Assembly: GCA_964401935.1 (NCBI GenBank)
Contig: CAYOAL010000001.1
Coordinates: 1-64,000, forward strand
DNA: 64,000 nt
Direction of reading: 5' to 3'
From: JAPYTK01 sp964401935
GTDB lineage: Bacteria; Myxococcota_A; Polyangia; Polyangiales; Polyangiaceae
The position numbers and the translations under genes are program-made. Below the pieces are notes generated by a model, which saw only the letters and a program-made list of their open reading frames with translations, did not search any database and had not been told where the DNA came from. Numbering within the stretch: position 1 is the first letter of the stretch; each line of letters begins with the position of its first letter. This document shows positions 17,036 through 27,279 of this stretch, in pieces.

Positions 17036-17686
17036 GTGGCTCAAGTCTTCCCGCGCTACACCAACACGATCTCGCGGGTCACGGCCGTGGCGCTCTTCTT
17101 GAGCGTCGGCGCGACGCTCTGGCTCTGGGCACGCATCCAACGCTCGCCCTACACCAGCGAAGTTCGTATCGCGAAGGAGCAGCCCGTTCCCTTCAGCCAC
17201 CGTCACCACGTCGGTGAGCTCGGCATCGACTGCCGCTACTGCCACACCTCGGTCGAGACGGCCGCGTTCGCCGGCGTCCCTCCCACCGAGACGTGCATGA
17301 ACTGCCACCAGCAGATCTGGAAGGACGCACCGATGCTCGAGCCCGTGCGCGAGAGCTACCGCACCGGCAAGCCCATCGAGTGGATCCGCGTGCACGACCT
17401 CCCCGACTACGCCTACTTCAACCACTCGGTTCACATCCAGCGCGGCGTGGGCTGCGAGAGCTGCCATGGCCGCGTGGATCAGATGCCGCTCACCTGGCAG
17501 CACGGCTCGCTGACGATGGGCTGGTGTCTCGACTGCCACCGCGAGCCGGCGCCGCATCTTCGGCCCCTCGACGAAGTGTTCACGATGGGCTGGACGCCGC
17601 CCGAAGACCACCCCTCCCTCGGCCAAGAGCTCGCGCTCGAGCGCGGCGTGCGCACGCTCGAGAGCTGCTCCTACTGTCACCGATGA
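17036..17686 (+). CDS. actA: ACIII subunit A, pentaheme cytochrome c
   Basis: The 216-residue protein has one N-terminal membrane anchor (about residues 14-34) and five CxxCH heme c sites: CRYCH, CMNCH, CESCH, CLDCH and CSYCH. In ACIII, ActA carries electrons from the quinol-oxidising core toward the periplasmic cytochrome c. The GTG start has CGGAGG four bases upstream. Its last codons overlap the actB start by 4 bases. Confidence 0.95.
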   Translation: MAQVFPRYTNTISRVTAVALFLSVGATLWLWARIQRSPYTSEVRIAKEQPVPFSHRHHVGELGIDCRYCHTSVETAAFAGVPPTETCMNCHQQIWKDAPMLEPVRESYRTGKPIEWIRVHDLPDYAYFNHSVHIQRGVGCESCHGRVDQMPLTWQHGSLTMGWCLDCHREPAPHLRPLDEVFTMGWTPPEDHPSLGQELALERGVRTLESCSYCHR

Positions 17687-20600
17687 GTCACTCCAAAGCC
17701 AACCCCGACGTCGTCGCTCGCTTCTGGCGCTCGCTCGAGGAGCGTGACGGCAGCGCGACGCCGAGCCCCGCGGTGGGAGCGGACGACCACGCGGAGGACG
17801 CAGGACCGATCGCCTGGCGCAGTGGTCCGGCCCGCGAGCACGCCGCCGCGAGCCTCCCCGTCGGCCGACGCGGCTTCCTGCAGCTCCTCGGCACCTCGAT
17901 CGCGATCCCCAGCCTCGCCGCCTGCACGCGTCAGCCCCCCGAGAAGATCGTGCCCTACGTGAAGGCGCCGGAAGACGTCGTGCCCGGGAGGCCGCTGTTC
18001 TACGCGAGCGCCACCACCCTCGGCGGGGTGGCTCGGGGCGTGCTCGTCGAGGCCCACATGGGCCGCCCCACCAAGATCGAGGGCAACCCGGAGCACCCGA
18101 GCAGCCGCGGCGGCACCGACGCCATCGCCCAGGCCGAGATCCTCCAGCTCTACGACCCCGAGCGCTCACAGACCGTGCTCCACAACGGCGCCATCTCCTC
18201 CTGGGGCGAGCTCGTGGGCGCGCTGCAGTCGGCGATGACCTCGCAGCGCAGCAAGTATGGCCTCGGCCTGCGCATCCTCACCGGCGACACCAGCTCCCCC
18301 ACCTTCATCGAGCAGATGCGGGCGCTCACCGACCAGCTTCCCCGAGCCCGGTGGCACGTCCTCGAGCCGGCGGGCCCGGCGTCGCTGTACACCGCGACCA
18401 AAGAGCTGTTCGGCGAGTCGCTCGATCTCCACCTCGATCTCTCGAGCGCCGACGTCATCGTCTCGCTCGATGCCGACTTCCTCGGCACCGCCGAGAGCCA
18501 CCCCCACCTCATCCGCGAGTTCGCCGACAAGCGGCTCGCCGGCTCCCCCCACGGCGCCAAGAGCGGGCCGGGCGCCACCGGACCGATGAGCCGGCTCTAC
18601 GTGTTCGAGTCGCACATGAGCCTCACCGGGGCCAACGCCGACCACCGCGTGCCGCTCGCCCCCTCGCAGATCGAGCACACCGCGCGCCTCTTGGCCGCCA
18701 AGCTCATGCCCGACCGCGCCGACGCCCTCACCGGCGGGGCAGAGCTGCCCGAGCCCGCCCGCCAGCTGCTCGAGCACGCCGCCGCCGATCTCGCGCGGGC
18801 CGGACGCCGCGCGGTGGTGGTCGCGGGGCGCTTCCAGCCGCCGATCGTGCACCAGCTCGCGGCGGCCATGAACCAAGCCCTCGACTCCCGCGTGGTCAGC
18901 TACGTCGATCCAGTGCTCGCGAGCGGCACCGAGCCGGTGGGCTCGTTGGCCGAGCTCGTGGAGGCGCTGAACCAAGGCCACGTCGAGCTCCTCATCGTCA
19001 TGGGGGTGAACCCGGTCCACGCCGCTCCCGCGGATCTCGACTTCGCCGCGGCCCTCCAGAAGGCCAAGCTCCGCGTCCATCATGGCCTTCACTTCGACGA
19101 GACCGCCGCGCTCTGCCACTGGCACACCCCCAGCGCGCACTGGCTCGAAGCGTGGAGCGACGTCCGCGCTCACGACGGCACCGTGAGCCTCGTGCAGCCG
19201 CTCATCGAGCCGCTCTACGGCGCCCACAGCGATCACGAGCTCATCGCCGCGCTCGGCGACAACCCCGGTCGCACCGGCTACGAGATCCTTCGGGAGAGCT
19301 GGCGTGACATGACGGCAGGCGCCGAGATGGAGGGCACCTGGAGCGCCACCCTCCACGACGGCCTCCTCGACAAGAGCGAGAAGACCAGGAAGCGACCGCG
19401 CATCGGCGAGCTCTCGTGGGGGGCAGCCCCCAAGCCGACGGCCGGGCTCGAGGTGGTCGTGCGGCCGGATCCGACGGTGTACGACGGCCGCTACGCCAAC
19501 AACGCCTGGCTCCAAGAGCTCCCCAAGCCGATCACCAAGCTCACCTGGGACAACGCGGCCCTGCTCGCCCCTCGGACCGCGGCCGAGCTCGGCCTCGAGA
19601 GCCACGACGTGGTCGCGCTCAGCGTGGGGCCGAAGGTGGTGAAGGCCTCGGTGTTCGTCACCCCCGGCACCCCACCCAACGTCGTGGTGGCCCACCTCGG
19701 CTACGGGCGCGAGCGAGGAGGAGAGGTGTGTCGGGGCCGCGGCTTCAACGCCTTCGCCCTCACGACCACCACGGCCCCCTTCCACGGCCCCGTCACCCTC
19801 GAAAAAACCGGCGAGACCTACGAGCTGGTCACGGCCCAGCTTCATCACAGCATGGAGGGACGCGACCTCGTGCGCCGGGGACAAGCGGCCGCCTACCGCA
19901 ACGACGCGAAGCTCTTCACGCACCACGAGCACAAACGGGTGAGCCTCTACCCTCGCCACGACTACCCCGGCTACTCGTGGGGCATGACCATCGATCTGGC
20001 CCGCTGCATCGGCTGCAGCGCCTGCGTCATCGCGTGTCAGTCCGAGAACAACATCCCGGTGGTCGGCAAAGCCGAGGTCGCCATCGGACGCGAGATGCAC
20101 TGGCTCCGCATCGATCGCTACTTCGAGGGCGAGCCCGACAACCCCACCACCCACTTCCAGCCGGTGCCTTGCATGCAGTGCGAGACGGCCCCCTGCGAAG
20201 CGGTCTGTCCGGTCGCAGCCACCGTTCACCACGACGAGGGGCTGAACGACATGGTCTACAACCGCTGCGTTGGCACCAAGTACTGCGCCAACAACTGCCC
20301 GTACAAAGTGCGGCGCTACAACTTCTTCGGCTACGCGGTCGAGAAGGTCGGGCCCATGGACCCGACGCGGCCGACGGTGAAGATGGCCAACAACCCCGAC
20401 GTCACCGTTCGCTACTACGGCGTGATGGAGAAGTGCACGTACTGCGTGCAGCGCATCAACTACGCCCGCATCGAGTCGAAGAACGAGAACCGAACCATCC
20501 GCGACGGCGAGGTGATGACTGCCTGCCAGGCCGCGTGCCCCGCGCGCGCCATCAGCTTCGGCAACATCAACGACGGCGAGAGCGACGTCTCGCGGCGCAA

Positions 20601-20730
20601 GCGAGAGCCGCGCAACTACGCCATCCTCGCCGAGCTCAACACCGAGCCGCACACCACCTACCTCGCGAAGCTCGTCAACGAGAACCCCGCGCTCACCCCC
20701 GTGGAGGAGGCCCCGAAGCAGGGGCACTGA
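17683..20730 (+). CDS. actB: ACIII subunit B, molybdopterin-oxidoreductase-like iron-sulfur protein
   Basis: The 1015-residue fusion has an N-terminal twin-arginine-like signal (GRRGFLQLLG at residues 61-70, then a lipobox SLAAC at 77-81), a long domain related to molybdopterin oxidoreductases (about 85-740; in ACIII this domain lacks the cofactor), and a ferredoxin-like domain with four Cys clusters (about 770-950). Visible Cys groups include CIGCSACVIAC, CMQCETAPCEAVC, CVGTKYCANNC, CTYC and CQAAC. ActB faces the periplasm and holds three [4Fe-4S] clusters and one [3Fe-4S] in known complexes. The start overlaps actA by 4 bases. Confidence 0.95.
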   Translation: MSHSKANPDVVARFWRSLEERDGSATPSPAVGADDHAEDAGPIAWRSGPAREHAAASLPVGRRGFLQLLGTSIAIPSLAACTRQPPEKIVPYVKAPEDVVPGRPLFYASATTLGGVARGVLVEAHMGRPTKIEGNPEHPSSRGGTDAIAQAEILQLYDPERSQTVLHNGAISSWGELVGALQSAMTSQRSKYGLGLRILTGDTSSPTFIEQMRALTDQLPRARWHVLEPAGPASLYTATKELFGESLDLHLDLSSADVIVSLDADFLGTAESHPHLIREFADKRLAGSPHGAKSGPGATGPMSRLYVFESHMSLTGANADHRVPLAPSQIEHTARLLAAKLMPDRADALTGGAELPEPARQLLEHAAADLARAGRRAVVVAGRFQPPIVHQLAAAMNQALDSRVVSYVDPVLASGTEPVGSLAELVEALNQGHVELLIVMGVNPVHAAPADLDFAAALQKAKLRVHHGLHFDETAALCHWHTPSAHWLEAWSDVRAHDGTVSLVQPLIEPLYGAHSDHELIAALGDNPGRTGYEILRESWRDMTAGAEMEGTWSATLHDGLLDKSEKTRKRPRIGELSWGAAPKPTAGLEVVVRPDPTVYDGRYANNAWLQELPKPITKLTWDNAALLAPRTAAELGLESHDVVALSVGPKVVKASVFVTPGTPPNVVVAHLGYGRERGGEVCRGRGFNAFALTTTTAPFHGPVTLEKTGETYELVTAQLHHSMEGRDLVRRGQAAAYRNDAKLFTHHEHKRVSLYPRHDYPGYSWGMTIDLARCIGCSACVIACQSENNIPVVGKAEVAIGREMHWLRIDRYFEGEPDNPTTHFQPVPCMQCETAPCEAVCPVAATVHHDEGLNDMVYNRCVGTKYCANNCPYKVRRYNFFGYAVEKVGPMDPTRPTVKMANNPDVTVRYYGVMEKCTYCVQRINYARIESKNENRTIRDGEVMTACQAACPARAISFGNINDGESDVSRRKREPRNYAILAELNTEPHTTYLAKLVNENPALTPVEEAPKQGH

Positions 20731-20733
20731 GCC

Positions 20734-22184
<1,451 letters not shown>

Positions 22185-22188
<4 letters not shown>

Positions 22189-22712
22189 AGCTCTACGGCA
22201 TCATCGCCGAGTTCCCCACCATCGACGCGCTCATCGACGCGATCGAGAAGACGCGCAAACACGGCTACACCAAGGTCGACGCCTTCACGCCGTTCCCGAG
22301 CCACGACGTCATCCACGCCCTGCACCTGCCCCCCTCGCGCCTCCCGTGGATCGTGCTCACCGGCGGCATCCTCGGCGCGTGCTTCGGCTACGGCCTGCAG
22401 TACTGGACGAGCGTCATCGACTACCCGCTCAACATCGGGGGCAGGCCGCTGCACAGCTGGCCCTACTTCATCCCCATCACCTTCGAGTGCACCATCCTCT
22501 TCGCCGCCCTCGCGGCGGTGTTCGGCATGCTCGCCCTGAACCGACTGCCCACGCCGTACCACCCGGTGTTCAACGACCCCAAGTTCGCGCTCGCGTCCCG
22601 CGACGCGTTCTTCATCTGTGTCGAGGCCACCGATCCCGAGTTCGATCGTGACGCTCTCATCGAGCTCTTCACCGGTATGGAGGCGCTCCATGTGGCGGAA
22701 GTGCCCGACTAG
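22185..22712 (+). CDS. actD: ACIII subunit D (DUF3341)
   Basis: The 175-residue protein matches the ActD pattern: a soluble N-terminal part (FPTIDALIDAIEKTRKHGYTK), two membrane helices (about residues 56-78 and 98-120) with a short loop between, and a soluble C-terminus ending in a helix. It is a structural membrane subunit of ACIII. It overlaps actC by 4 bases and actE by 23 bases. Confidence 0.92.
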
Positions 22713-23373
22713 CGTGAGCGTCTTCGGCCTGGGGGCGAGCGCGCTCTTGTCGCTCGTCGGCTGCCGGCAAGACATGCACGATCAGCTCAAGTACGAGCCG
22801 CTCGAGAAGAACGAGCTGTTCGAGGACGGACAGGCGTCACGCCAGCCGGTCGACGGAACGGTGGCGCGGGGTCAGCTGAAGACGGATCGTCACCTCCACT
22901 ACGGTCGCGGCCCGCTCACCGAAGCCCTCGAGAAGCCGGACGACGGCACCCTGGGAGAGCTGGTGACCACGTTCCCAGCGCCGGTCGACGCCGCGATGAT
23001 GGAGCGCGGGCGCGAGCGCTACGACATCTACTGTTCCCCCTGTCACGGACAGACCGGCAACGGCGACGGGATGATCGTGCAGCGCGGCTTCCGTCAGCCG
23101 CCATCGCTGCACGAGGAGCGGCTGCGCAGCGCGCGCGTGGGGCACCTCTACGACGTGATTCGACGTGGCTTCGGCGTGATGCCGGCTTACGCCACCATGA
23201 TCCCCACCGACGACCGGTGGGCCATCGTGGCCTACATGCGTGCCCTCCAGCACAGCAAGACGGCCACCCTCGCGGACGTGCCGCCCGAGGAGCGGCAGAA
23301 GCTCGAGGCGCTGCCGCGCGCCGCACCGCCTTCGCCCGCCGATCCCTCCGACGCCTTGGAGGTCGACCCGTGA
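22690..23373 (+). CDS. actE: ACIII subunit E, monoheme cytochrome c lipoprotein
   Basis: The 227-residue protein begins with a lipoprotein signal whose lipobox is LVGC, and has one heme c site, CSPCH, followed by a distal Met in the MPAYATMIP region. It is the mobile or docking cytochrome subunit of ACIII. The start at 22690, inside the actD gene, is set by GGAGG eight bases before it and by the signal peptide; the in-frame upstream ATG at 22618 would bury the signal. Confidence 0.92.
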   Translation: MWRKCPTSVSVFGLGASALLSLVGCRQDMHDQLKYEPLEKNELFEDGQASRQPVDGTVARGQLKTDRHLHYGRGPLTEALEKPDDGTLGELVTTFPAPVDAAMMERGRERYDIYCSPCHGQTGNGDGMIVQRGFRQPPSLHEERLRSARVGHLYDVIRRGFGVMPAYATMIPTDDRWAIVAYMRALQHSKTATLADVPPEERQKLEALPRAAPPSPADPSDALEVDP

Positions 23374-24506
23374 GCGCAAGCACGTCGTGGGCCGCCCCGC
23401 TCGTCAAGCGCGCGGGGGTCGTGGGCGGAGCGGGCCTCGGCCTCTTGGCGCTGGGGACCGTCATCGGCGGGACCGAGCAGCTCTTCCGCTCCTACCTCCT
23501 CGGCTTCGTCTTCTGGCTCGGCATCGCCTTTGGATGCCTCGGCATCCAGATGATCCACGCCCTCACCGGGGGGCGTTGGGGGCCGCCCATCCAGCGCACG
23601 CTCTACGCGGCGTCCACCACGTTGCCGCTCCTCGCCGTGATGTTCCTGCCGCTGCTCGGCGGCATGCAGGCGCTCTACCCGTGGGCGCGGCCGGAAGCGC
23701 TGGAAGACCACATCCTCGCCCACAAGGCGCCCTACCTCAACGTCCCGTTCTTCATCGGGCGCGCGGTCGCTTGCCTCCTCATCTGGAGCGTGCTCGCCCT
23801 CGCGCTCTATCGCCGCTCGGTGCCTCGCCTCGACAAACCGTCGAGCGCCAAGATGCGGGTGCTCTCCGGTCCGGGCCTGTTGATCGGCGCGATCACCATG
23901 TCGGTCGCCGCCATCGACTGGCTGATGTCGCTCGAGCCTCACTGGTTCTCCACGATGTTCCCCGTCATCGTCATCGTGGGGCAGCTCCTGAGCGCGCAGT
24001 GCTTCGTGATCCTCCTGCTCGTGTTCGAGAAGCGGCGCACCGGCGGCGTCGTGCCCGTCGATCCGCTGCACGACCTCGGCAACCTGTTGCTCCTGTTCGT
24101 GATGCTCTGGGCCTACGTCTCCTACTCCCAGTATCTGATCATCTACGCCGCCAACATGGCCGAAGACGTGACCTTCTACGCGCATCGGTCGGCGGGGGGC
24201 TGGCAGCTGGTGGCCTTCGCCCTCATCGTGTTGCACTTCGCCGTCCCGTTCCTCATCCTCATCTCCCGGCGCAGCAAGCGCAGCCCCCAGATGCTCGGAG
24301 CGCTCGCGCTCGGGCTCCTGGTCATGCGCTTCGTCGAGCTGTTCTGGGTGACCGCCCCCAACTTCTACGGCCATCACGTGAACATCCACTGGATGGATCT
24401 CGCCGCCTTCGTCGGCGTCGGCGGCTTGTGGGCGGCCTACTTCTTCCACCGTCTCAGCGCCGACGAGCTGAGCCCCACCCGCGCTCCCGAGGGAGCGGCG
24501 ACCTGA
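23370..24506 (+). CDS. actF: ACIII subunit F, membrane protein related to ActC
   Basis: The 378-residue protein has about ten hydrophobic helices and the AIDWLMSLEPHWFSTMF segment seen in ActF, together with MEDVTF-type and LHFAVPFLILISRR motifs. ActF is the second large membrane subunit of ACIII, structurally related to ActC but without a full quinol site. It starts with GTG overlapping the actE stop and preceded by GGAGG. Confidence 0.93.
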   Translation: MSASTSWAAPLVKRAGVVGGAGLGLLALGTVIGGTEQLFRSYLLGFVFWLGIAFGCLGIQMIHALTGGRWGPPIQRTLYAASTTLPLLAVMFLPLLGGMQALYPWARPEALEDHILAHKAPYLNVPFFIGRAVACLLIWSVLALALYRRSVPRLDKPSSAKMRVLSGPGLLIGAITMSVAAIDWLMSLEPHWFSTMFPVIVIVGQLLSAQCFVILLLVFEKRRTGGVVPVDPLHDLGNLLLLFVMLWAYVSYSQYLIIYAANMAEDVTFYAHRSAGGWQLVAFALIVLHFAVPFLILISRRSKRSPQMLGALALGLLVMRFVELFWVTAPNFYGHHVNIHWMDLAAFVGVGGLWAAYFFHRLSADELSPTRAPEGAAT

Positions 24507-24515
24507 GGAGGGGGC

Positions 24516-25316
24516 TTGGTCAAGAAGAAGCGAACGCGGCGTAAACGCATGGAGACCGTCCCCGAGGTCCCCGACGCGAAGCGATCCTCTCGGCGGAGCC
24601 CTGCCTCCGAGCCGGGGGCGCGTCGTCGTCCCAAAGCCTCGACGCCCGGAGCGGACGACGCTGTTGCCGAGCGCGGGGCGACCGAGCGCGGGGCGACCGA
24701 GCGCGGGGCGACCGAGCGCGGGGCGACCGAGCGCGAGGCGCCGAGCCGCCCCTCCTCGCGCGCGGCCCGAGTGGAAACGACGACCGGCGCCACCTCCGAG
24801 GGGGCGACTCCGTCGGACCCTTCCCACAGCGTCCCCCCCACCACGAGCCTCCCGCCCACCAAGAAGAGCGCGCTGCCTCCCGAGCTCGCCCACGACGATC
24901 GCGAGATCGACGCTGGCGCCATCACGCGCTTCTCCCTCGGGATCGGCGTCTTGATCGCGATCGCGATGGTGTTGTCGTTTTGGTTCGACGAGAGCTTCAC
25001 CGACGCCGAGCGCGCCGGTCACACCCCTCCCCCGCCCATGGCGAGCACGCTCCCGAGCGCTCCCACCGAGCCGCGGCTGCAGCGCGTGCCCAAGCTCGGC
25101 CTCGACGCCTACCGCGCGCGCGAGCAACGAGAGCTCGACACCTATGGCTGGGTCGACCGCGAGCAAGGCATCGTCCGCATCCCCGTCGAGCAGGCCATGA
25201 AGCTCACGGTGGAGCGCGGCCTCCCCGCCCGAGAAGCGCCGACCGCGGCCCCGCCCGCCCGAGGGACGCGCGCGACAGACTCGAGCCTCGAGACGCCCGG
25301 AGGCCCTTCGCGATGA
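24516..25316 (+). CDS. Single-pass membrane protein with basic repeat N-terminus, in ACIII operon
   Basis: The 266-residue protein has a very basic start (KKKRTRRKR), a disordered region with four ERGAT repeats (residues 53-72), one membrane helix (about 140-160) and a periplasmic C-terminal segment, LGLDAYRAREQRELDTYGW, ending with a Pro/Thr tail. Proteins with this conserved segment occur in similar clusters, but the function is not known; it could be an accessory assembly or supercomplex linker (inference). It starts with TTG preceded by GAGGAGGGGG, nine bases after actF, and overlaps the SCO gene by 4 bases. Confidence 0.75.
   Translation: MVKKKRTRRKRMETVPEVPDAKRSSRRSPASEPGARRRPKASTPGADDAVAERGATERGATERGATERGATEREAPSRPSSRAARVETTTGATSEGATPSDPSHSVPPTTSLPPTKKSALPPELAHDDREIDAGAITRFSLGIGVLIAIAMVLSFWFDESFTDAERAGHTPPPPMASTLPSAPTEPRLQRVPKLGLDAYRAREQRELDTYGWVDREQGIVRIPVEQAMKLTVERGLPAREAPTAAPPARGTRATDSSLETPGGPSR
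24671..24730 (+). repeat. 15-nt tandem repeat encoding ERGAT, four copies
   Basis: Four identical 15-nt units (gcgcggggcgaccga) lie in frame within the preceding gene, followed by a fifth diverged copy. The lack of silent changes between units suggests recent expansion. Confidence 0.9.
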
Positions 25317-26155
25317 GATCCGCCCTCGTCGTCCTCCTCACCCTCGGCTGCGTGGTCGTGTGCTGGCTCGCCCCAGCCGCTGCCTGGGCCTCCAGCCTCG
25401 GCAAGAGCGAGCTCACCGCGATCCGCATCGATCAGCGGCTCGGCGAGCAGGTGCCCATGGAGCACGCCTTCATGAGCGCAGGCCGGGAGGTCACCCTCCG
25501 CGAGCTCGGCGCGGGCAAGCCGATCGTCCTCGCGCTCGTCTACAACCGCTGTCCCATGTTGTGCAATCAGGTGCTGCAAGGGCTGATCGGCACGCTCAAG
25601 GTGGTGGATCTCGATCCCGGTGAAGACTTCGCGGTCGTGGCCGTGAGCTTCGACCCCGAAGAAGATGAAGCCCTCACCCGCGACGTGCGCAGCACCTTCC
25701 TTCGGCGCTGGGGGCGCGCCGACGCCGCCGCTGGCGTTCACTTCCTCACCGGCGAAGCGCCCGCCATCGAGGCCCTCACCGACGCGGTCGGCTTCCGGTA
25801 CCAGTACGACGAGCTGTCGAAGGAGTATGCCCACCCGAGCGGCCTGGTCGTGCTCACTCCCGAAGGCCGCGTCGCCCGCTACTTCTTCGGGAGCGAGTTC
25901 TCGCCCCGCGACATGCGGCTCGCGCTCCGCGAAGCCTCCAACGGCGAGGTGGGCAGCATCACCGACGAGCTCTTGCTCCTCTGCTACCAATACGATCCGC
26001 AGAGTGGCACCTACAGCGCGTCGGTGGTGAACGCGATCCGCGCCGGTGGCGTGGCCACCCTCCTCGCGCTCGTGTGGTTCATCGGCCGGAGCGTGCGCCG
26101 TGAGCGTCGCCGCCCCGAAGCGCCAGCCCGCCGCTCCGAGGAGGTGTCGCCGTGA
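25313..26155 (+). CDS. SCO1/SenC-family copper chaperone for cytochrome oxidase
   Basis: The 280-residue protein has a signal sequence, a thioredoxin-like domain with the copper-binding CPMLC (CxxxC) motif in NRCPMLCNQV, the partner His in YAHPSGLVVLTPEG, and a C-terminal membrane helix (about residues 243-262). SCO proteins deliver copper to the CuA site of subunit II, which is encoded just downstream. The C-terminal anchor differs from the N-terminal anchor of many SCO proteins. Overlaps both neighbours by 4 bases. Confidence 0.92.
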   Translation: MRSALVVLLTLGCVVVCWLAPAAAWASSLGKSELTAIRIDQRLGEQVPMEHAFMSAGREVTLRELGAGKPIVLALVYNRCPMLCNQVLQGLIGTLKVVDLDPGEDFAVVAVSFDPEEDEALTRDVRSTFLRRWGRADAAAGVHFLTGEAPAIEALTDAVGFRYQYDELSKEYAHPSGLVVLTPEGRVARYFFGSEFSPRDMRLALREASNGEVGSITDELLLLCYQYDPQSGTYSASVVNAIRAGGVATLLALVWFIGRSVRRERRRPEAPARRSEEVSP

Positions 26156-27279
26156 ACCGCTTCCTCCAGATCGCCCCCGAGCAGGCCTCGACGGTCGCCG
26201 GCCGCGTCGACGCGCTCTTCTATTTCTTGTGCGTGGTGAGCATCATCGTCACGCTGCTCATCTCCGGCTTCATCCTCGTGTTCTTCTGGCGCTACCGCCA
26301 GAAGCCCGGCGACGAGAGCAAGCCCTTCCGCGGGGTCGGCCTCACCGAGCGAGAGACCAAGCGCCTCGAGATGGTGTGGATCGGCGTCCCCCTCGTGGTG
26401 TTCCTCGTGATCTTCTGGTGGGGCGCGAAGCTATTCGCGGCGATGTCCACGCCCCCCGACAACGCGATGCAGATCTACGTCGTCGGCAAGCAGTGGATGT
26501 GGAAGGTGCAGCACCTCGGGGGTAAACGCGAGATCAACGAGCTCCACGTCCCGGTGGGCACGCCGGTGAAGCTCACCATGACGAGCGAAGACGTGATCCA
26601 CGATTTTTACGTGCCCGCGTTCCGCGTGAAGCAAGACGTGATGCCCGGCCGCTACACCACGATGTGGTTCGAGGCCACGAAGGTTGGCGAGTACCACCTC
26701 TTCTGCGCCGAATACTGCGGCACCAAGCACTCGGAGATGATCGGCAAGGTGGTGGTGATGGAGCCGCGCGCCTTCGAGACCTGGCTCGGCGGGGGCAAGA
26801 CGAGGTCGCTCTCCGAGGCCGGAGAGCAGCTCTTCAACGAGCTCGGCTGCGCCACCTGCCACAACGACGCCTCCACCTCGCGCGGTCCCCAGCTCAAGGG
26901 GCTGTTCGGCCGCCGCGTGCAGCTCGCCTCTGGGGAGCAGGTGCTCGCCGACGAGAGCTACCTCCGGGAGTCGATCCTCGCCCCGCAGAAGAAGGTGGTG
27001 GCCGGCTACCAGCCGGTGATGCCCACCTACGTGGCCCAGCTCACCGAGGAGAAGGTGATCGAGCTGATCGCCTACATCCGCTCGCTCGCCGCCGCCGCCC
27101 CGAAGGCCCCCGAGACCTCACCCTCCACGAGCGCCCCCCTCGACGGTGGCGCCCCAAGCCCGCCCGAGCCCGCTCAGGGCGCAGGCGGCGCCGCACCAGG
27201 CAGCCCCACGGGCGCGGGAGGCACCCAAGACGGCGACAACGCCGCCGGTTCCGCCCCGAAGCCGGAGTTCGAGCCATGA
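26152..27279 (+). CDS. ctaC: Cytochrome c oxidase subunit II with fused cytochrome c
   Basis: The 375-residue protein has two membrane helices, a cupredoxin domain with the CuA ligands (His in DVIHDFYVP, then CAEYCGTKHSEM) and a C-terminal cytochrome c domain with CATCH. This fusion defines a caa3-type oxidase and receives electrons from ACIII. A Pro/Ala/Gly-rich tail follows. The start is GTG and overlaps the SCO gene by 4 bases. Confidence 0.96.
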   Translation: MNRFLQIAPEQASTVAGRVDALFYFLCVVSIIVTLLISGFILVFFWRYRQKPGDESKPFRGVGLTERETKRLEMVWIGVPLVVFLVIFWWGAKLFAAMSTPPDNAMQIYVVGKQWMWKVQHLGGKREINELHVPVGTPVKLTMTSEDVIHDFYVPAFRVKQDVMPGRYTTMWFEATKVGEYHLFCAEYCGTKHSEMIGKVVVMEPRAFETWLGGGKTRSLSEAGEQLFNELGCATCHNDASTSRGPQLKGLFGRRVQLASGEQVLADESYLRESILAPQKKVVAGYQPVMPTYVAQLTEEKVIELIAYIRSLAAAAPKAPETSPSTSAPLDGGAPSPPEPAQGAGGAAPGSPTGAGGTQDGDNAAGSAPKPEFEP

